Below, in pieces: positions 59,709 through 64,000 of a stretch of 64,000 bases of DNA (its first letter is position 1; the number at the start of each line of letters is the position of its first letter). Source of the DNA: Eleginops maclovinus. Taxonomy: Eukaryota > Chordata > Actinopteri > Perciformes > Eleginopidae. A model generated the notes under the pieces. It worked only from the letters and a program-made list of their open reading frames with translations, made no database searches and had not been told where the DNA came from. The translations under genes and the position numbers were made by a program. The stretch covers positions 18,776,518 to 18,840,517 of the forward strand of contig NC_086355.1 of NCBI RefSeq assembly GCF_036324505.1, given 5' to 3'.

Positions 59709-60104
59709 TGTCAACGGTGGGGAAAATAGGACCTTAGTGCAGCAACAAAGGCAGGCAGGTATAGGTACAAAGAAAAAGGCGAGCTTTATTCCAAAAAACT
59801 GTTTTACAAAAATACAAAGTTTGGGAAAATCCAGGACATGAAAAACACCGGACTTGACACATGAAGGACGATAACAAACTGACAAAGAACACAAGGGAAA
59901 GCAGGACTAAATACAAAGACACTAATCACAACACAAGCCACAGCTGGGGAGGGGAGGAAGAAACAGGAGGACAACAGGTGACAACAATGAGACAATCAGA
60001 CACAAGGAAATCCAAAGACAGGAAGTAAAACTACACATGACACAACGGATGGAAAACATTTCAAAAATAAAACAGGAAACAGACGCAAAACAAGGATCAT
60101 GACA
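59709..60104 (-). mobile_element. solo LTR, 396 bp
   Basis: Begins TGTCAACGG and ends ATCATGACA, i.e. TG...CA on both strands, with an identical 5-bp CAGCA on each side (59704-59708 and 60105-60109). On the minus strand AATAAAGCTCGCC near 59790 is a likely poly(A) signal. No internal region, so it is an LTR left by recombination. Probably Gypsy-like. Confidence 0.85.
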
Positions 60105-60351
60105 CAGCATGTATTTTTTAAAATCTGCATATCAAATACATACCTTTAGACAAATACCAGCTAAACGAGTATTTTGGAAAATGTTCCCTGTGTGTTCTGA
60201 AAGAATATTATCTAATATATATATATAGATATTGGCCTCTTGCTCACCTATAAAGGGTTTGCTTAGGGTAAAACAATAAATGATATCACTGTAACTAAAG
60301 CAAGTCAGCTCTGCTCTATACATGATTACCTGTGTGTTTGTGTCTCTATAG

Positions 60352-60487
60352 GAAACTGGCAAAGTCCACCCTTGTGTTAGTGCTGGTGTTTGGCATCCAC
60401 TACATCGTCTTTGCGGGGCCTTATACAATCGAGGGCCTCAGCTGGGAAGTCCGCATGTACTGTGAGCTGTTCTTCAACTCCTTTCAG
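60352..60487 (+). CDS. pth2r: pth2r exon 11: TM6, extracellular loop 3, start of TM7
   Basis: [20 protein letters not shown] then [20 protein letters not shown] and FNSFQ. LVLVFG-HYIVF distinguishes PTH2R from PTH1R (LVLMPLFG). Ends CAG|GTACTC in phase 0. The next exon lies outside the window. Confidence 0.95.
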
Positions 60488-60589
60488 GTACTCTCTTCTT
60501 TTCAATTAATAACACTGCGGTTGCTGAAGTTATGTGAAAAGTCTGGCCATAACCTTCAGGAAGCACTTAGGCAAGTATGCCAAGTCAAG

Positions 60590-60735
60590 GTTGGTCCTCA
60601 CATTCACAGACTAGGTGTTACAGTGAGGGTCATTAGTCCCCTGAAGTCAACATGTCCTTGGGAAAGATACTGGCATGATTGAGTTGTATATGAGTCGCTT
60701 TGGACAAGAGCATCAGTCAAATGACATGCTTTTAA
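60590..60735 (+). repeat. tRNA-derived SINE tail
   Basis: CCTTGGGAAAGATACTGGCA, then GAGTCGCTTTGGACAAGAGC and ATCAGTCAAATGAC, the common 3' tail of fish tRNA-derived SINEs. Confidence 0.5.
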
Positions 60736-62174
60736 CTAGCTTTCCTTATCATTGGGCTAGGTTGAGTACTTGTTTCTGATGTTCAATACAGACATTCAAA
60801 GGTCGGCTCTTTTTTTTCGATCCCACACAACTGCTAGGGATGTTCTGATCAAAGGACCATGTGCAGTCATATTAATCCGCAGAAAGAAGTCATTTTTAAA
60901 CTTTTGCAAAGCTTTGGATTTATGATGGCTAAACTGGGACCATCAGAGAAAAGAAAAAATAACCAAAACAAGAAAATAGCTAAAGAGGAGGAAGAGGTTA
61001 AAGATTTAGAGAGATGAACGTGAGAGAAATCAGCAGAAGAAGAAAAACAGGAAGTAAACAGTTAAGGCAATATGGTTTGGGTTCAGTGTTTAAAGACTGG
61101 TTAATGGAAAATAAAATGTGACTTGGAAAGTGACTGGGCAGAACACCTCAGTGTTGTTGTCATTTACAAATGCGATGATATGGCTGATTCTTACCACATT
61201 ATTCTCTTCTTAAAGTAACCAGACTCCATTATCTCGCTGATTATTCTTTGTGCGTTTTTTCACTGTTAAACAAACACCAACTCTTGTTTAGGATAATGCA
61301 AAATGAAAACAATATACAACCACCACAACATTGACAGCACAGATGCACCAGCACTGGAAACAGGATCAGACATGATATATACAAATAAAATAAAACATAA
61401 AGTCATACTCATTTACTGCCAATGTAAAAAAAGTCTTCCTCTTATTTTTTGTGGGTTTTCTCTCATTTTAAACCCTTCATATAAATACTATTTCGGTTTA
61501 AAGGGTGTCTAAACAATTAATTGAGAGTCAATTTAGTGTCAGACCATGCTCTATGTCTCCCACTTCTCATTAACTTTTGAATCTTCAGCATGAGGCTGTC
61601 TGAGTCAAGAGTGCACTTCATTATTCGGTGAAGCAGCTTCATAATGACTTTGGTTAAGTGTCATAATTCAGCTCTGCCTAAGATTAAGTGAGCAATTTCC
61701 AAATACCGTTAGTCTTGACCTTTTCTAAATATGAACTAAATTACATTTCATATCCAGTCTTTCTTTTTTTTCTACCTTGACATATGAAACATGTTTGAGT
61801 GTTGGGTACATTTTCCTGCGCTAAAAGTATGAGATCTTGTAATGATCATATTCTCAGTTTGACCTTAAATTGCCTTGATGTAATAAACGTATCAGGAAAA
61901 GAGCGCTTCCGTGGGGAAATTAAATACAAGGGGGCAAGTCAAATTACACTACTGGAGCCAAAGACATTCTCACATGCTTTTTTAATTATTGCTCATTTAA
62001 TTCAAAATTGATTATGGAGAACATCTATCCACCGGAAATAGTGGTATAAAGTCCACAGTATTCATTTGTATCTGAAGTATAAAGTCTGCTGGTTTTACTG
62101 AAGTTTCTTAACACTTTCAAGAAGCTTGTGGACGCTTCTTATATTTTTAGGCAAAGTATTCAAATGATCTTTGG

Positions 62175-62325
62175 ATATGGAGAGCACTGGTTCCATCCCC
62201 ACTGCAGTCAGCATGTCGTTCTGTCCCTGGGCAAGACACTTCACCCCAAATAGTTACTGTGGGGATTGCCCACAGCTTTGGATAATAGCGTCTAACAAGT
62301 GACTAAATGTAATGTAATATGTCAT
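62175..62325 (+). repeat. tRNA-derived SINE fragment
   Basis: GGTTCCATCCCC, then CCCTGGGCAAGACACTTCAC and GGATAATAGCGTCTAACAAG, followed by GACTAAATGTAATGTAAT; same tail family as at 60590. Confidence 0.55.
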
Positions 62326-62624
62326 TAATTATGACCACATTTATTGGTTATAGTAGATTAAAAGTAAATTCCATGAAACATTTCTTAGAAGTATATTTCC
62401 CAAAGTAATATATAATAGCACATCTTCTGCTATTATGGTTTACATCCTGAATGATGGTTGTCCATGGCCAAGGGAGTGATCAGTTAATTTTAATATAAAT
62501 GTAGTTTAGATTGTCAAAATACTAAAGACACAAAGCATATATGAAATTACAAAACAGGGGCTTAATCAATGTGAGTACTTCGATTGATTTACTGTGTGTT
62601 TTAACTTTCCTGAATTTGAGTGTG

Positions 62625-62940
62625 ATCAAAAGATAAAAAGGACATATTCTGCTCATTTTCAGGTCCGTATTGGTATTGTATACCTCTACCCTGACATGTT
62701 TACATGCTTTAAAGTTCAAAAACTGCTTTATTTTTCTCAAACATTCTCTTACATAGTGATGTCATCATATTACAGAAGTAAACAAAGTATGTTTGTCAAG
62801 GAAGGGGGGAGAGTGTGGGAGAGAAAGTCCCTCTGAATTGAACTTCAGGGTTCTAGCCTTTGCAGACCATGCATTTACATTCACAAAAAGCTATGTGTTG
62901 AGAAAACCCAAAAAGCACAATAGGGACTCTTAAAATGTTG
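62625..62940 (+). mobile_element. TTAA-type MITE, copy 5, internally deleted
   Basis: Has the start (TGCTCATTTTCAGGTCCGTA, CATGCTTTAAAGTTCAAAAA) and end (GTGATGTCATCATATTACAG, AAAAGCACAATAGGGAC) of the family but lacks about 130 bases of the middle. Confidence 0.6.
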
Positions 62941-64000
62941 CCTCACCAACCAAACAAGACAAATAATAACGAGCTTACACGTTCTTCAGAAATATGGAAA
63001 CAGAACAAAATGATCAGAAAAGGTGTTTTTTTTTTCTGAATGTGATTAATGTAAATAGGAAACTCTACTGCACTTTCCCCCATCAAATTGCTATGCGTCT
63101 CCTAAAAATCACATTAACATACACATAACTTCTTTGGTTGCGAACTGCATGGCCTGCCTTATAACTTTTTTCTCAAATATTCAGAAAGTGTCTAAATGTT
63201 TTGCATACTGATGACTGTCAACCAACTTAACTTGTCCCCTGAAAGCACATACATTGGAGGCTCAAAGGGAATCAAACTTTGCTTTGTTCTCAGCGCCCAT
63301 GATAAAAGTTATAAGGTATAATATTGAACAGTTATTGATAAATCAGATTGCAGTGATTTTGGAAAATGTTCTTAAAAGGCTGGCAGTGTCCATCAAGGCA
63401 AGCTATTTGATATGTCTAATGGAGCAGGGTTAGTGGGTTATTCAAGGAGTGCTTGAAGGGCAATTTACTAAAAGACTCTTTTTTTTACATCTGCTATGTT
63501 TGAGGAAAGGAGTGAGAATAATGGATAAGGGGACAAAATCAAGACAAAAACTTAAAGCAACGAGTTTCAAACAGGAAGCATTACTCATATTGACTATCTT
63601 TGCTTGACCAATTGAGGAGATTGCAAATCAGCTTTCAAAAGGGTCTATGACTCCAATGTGGAACAGAGTATGAGTTCAGTCAGCCTGAGATTTAGCAACA
63701 ATTGTGTGCTCCATCGACACTCTCTAATTCGACAGCTGTCTTTAAATCAACATAATGTTAACATTCATTTGTAGTTAGGTATGTGCTAGTTTAGATATCT
63801 TATGTCAGAGTGACGGAGGCAAATTGATTTAACACGAAAAGGATTTGTGGTGTTGGGAGAGTTCTGTGCGGACATCTGCTAATTAAAGCCAGAACATTAT
63901 TCTGTTAGCATTTGTAATGGTGGCCAGCGACACAACAAAAGCCAACTGTAATGCCAAAATTGCACGCTGCCACCTGGTGTGCCAGAAATACGCTCAGAGG

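Larger units (their letters stand above)
55982..60351 (+). other. pth2r: pth2r intron 10
   Basis: 4.4 kb with a (CA)n tract, a LINE-like tail and a solo LTR. 56562-58780 shows nothing classifiable. Confidence 0.85.
25126..60487 (+). other. pth2r: parathyroid hormone 2 receptor gene, 11 exons, 3' end outside window
   Basis: A class B (secretin-family) G-protein-coupled receptor in the plasma membrane. The family couples mainly to Gs/cAMP, and the known PTH2R ligand is TIP39 (PTH2). Eleven exons join to 394 uninterrupted codons with matching phases and GT/AG sites throughout. Signal peptide is residues 1-22. The extracellular domain has six cysteines (45, 61, 70, 80, 97, 119) and N-glycosylation sites at N48, N100, N110 and N115. 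TM1-TM7 follow, with the conserved C226-C296 pair. Segments such as [27 protein letters not shown] and [11 protein letters not shown] match PTH2R better than PTH1R. The GFFV-type 14-codon exon and the C-tail exon expected next were not found before 64000. Confidence 0.92.
60488..64000 (+). other. pth2r: pth2r intron 11 (incomplete)
   Basis: At least 3.5 kb. Contains two SINE tails and MITE copy 5. I looked for a 42-bp GFFV...NGE-type exon flanked by AG/GT and did not find one. Confidence 0.8.

Noticed and set aside
59652..60110. Several Cys/Leu-rich minus-strand open frames
   Set aside because: They fall in the solo LTR and have no domain similarity.
60488..64000. The missing pth2r exon 12 (about 42 bp)
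   Set aside because: No sequence encoding a GFFV-I-YC-NGE-like peptide with splice sites was seen; it must lie further right.

Overview
The window looks like teleost fish chromosomal DNA. It carries a vertebrate-type, intron-rich receptor gene in an AT-rich background. The mobile elements are those typical of fish: Tc1/mariner, hAT, PIF/Harbinger, Ginger-like and Academ-like DNA transposons, Rex1/L2-type LINE tails, tRNA-derived SINE tails, a solo LTR and long (CA)n and (TC)n microsatellites. I cannot name the species.

Right-hand two thirds (about 24.5-64 kb, + strand). This is one gene, a class B G-protein-coupled receptor that I recognise as parathyroid hormone 2 receptor (pth2r). Eleven exons run from the signal-peptide exon at 25126-25191 to 60352-60487. 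They join in frame into 394 uninterrupted codons covering the signal peptide, the six-cysteine hormone-binding domain and TM1 to the start of TM7. The last exon or exons lie beyond the right edge. The introns hold two Tc1-like transposons (33433-35033, 41655-43224), a Rex1-like LINE fragment, a hAT relic, a solo LTR (59709-60104), five copies of one short TTAA-type MITE, SINE tails and several hairpin-forming palindromes.

Left-hand third (about 1-24.5 kb). A stack of nested DNA transposons sits about 650 bp upstream of pth2r exon 1. The outermost element (1076-24471, 23.4 kb) is bounded by an 8-bp target-site duplication, CCCCCAAG. Inside it is a Ginger-like element (about 1733-23035) with terminal inverted repeats of more than 0.8 kb. 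Its minus-strand, multi-exon gene joins a GIN/retroviral-type integrase to a Ulp1-type cysteine protease. That element was later hit by an Academ-like transposon (2242-6442, with a 913-codon nuclease-like ORF), a hAT transposon (7592-9375), a P-element-like unit with a THAP exon (13155-19636) and a small hAT relic (20606-21495). A PIF/Harbinger transposon (13352-18398) then landed inside the P-like unit, and a 1.44 kb block was tandemly duplicated. Most boundaries are shown by matching target-site duplications, so much of the order of events can be read from the sequence.

First kilobase. It lies upstream of the stack. A 53-bp stretch at 35-87 resembles pth2r exon 1, but has an in-frame stop and no donor site. 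Once the stack is removed it would lie about 1.7 kb upstream of the real exon 1, which suggests a decayed local duplicate of the signal-peptide exon.

No rRNA, intact tRNA, CRISPR or bacterial-type operon is present. Repeat family names rest on motifs and termini seen by eye, not on database searches.
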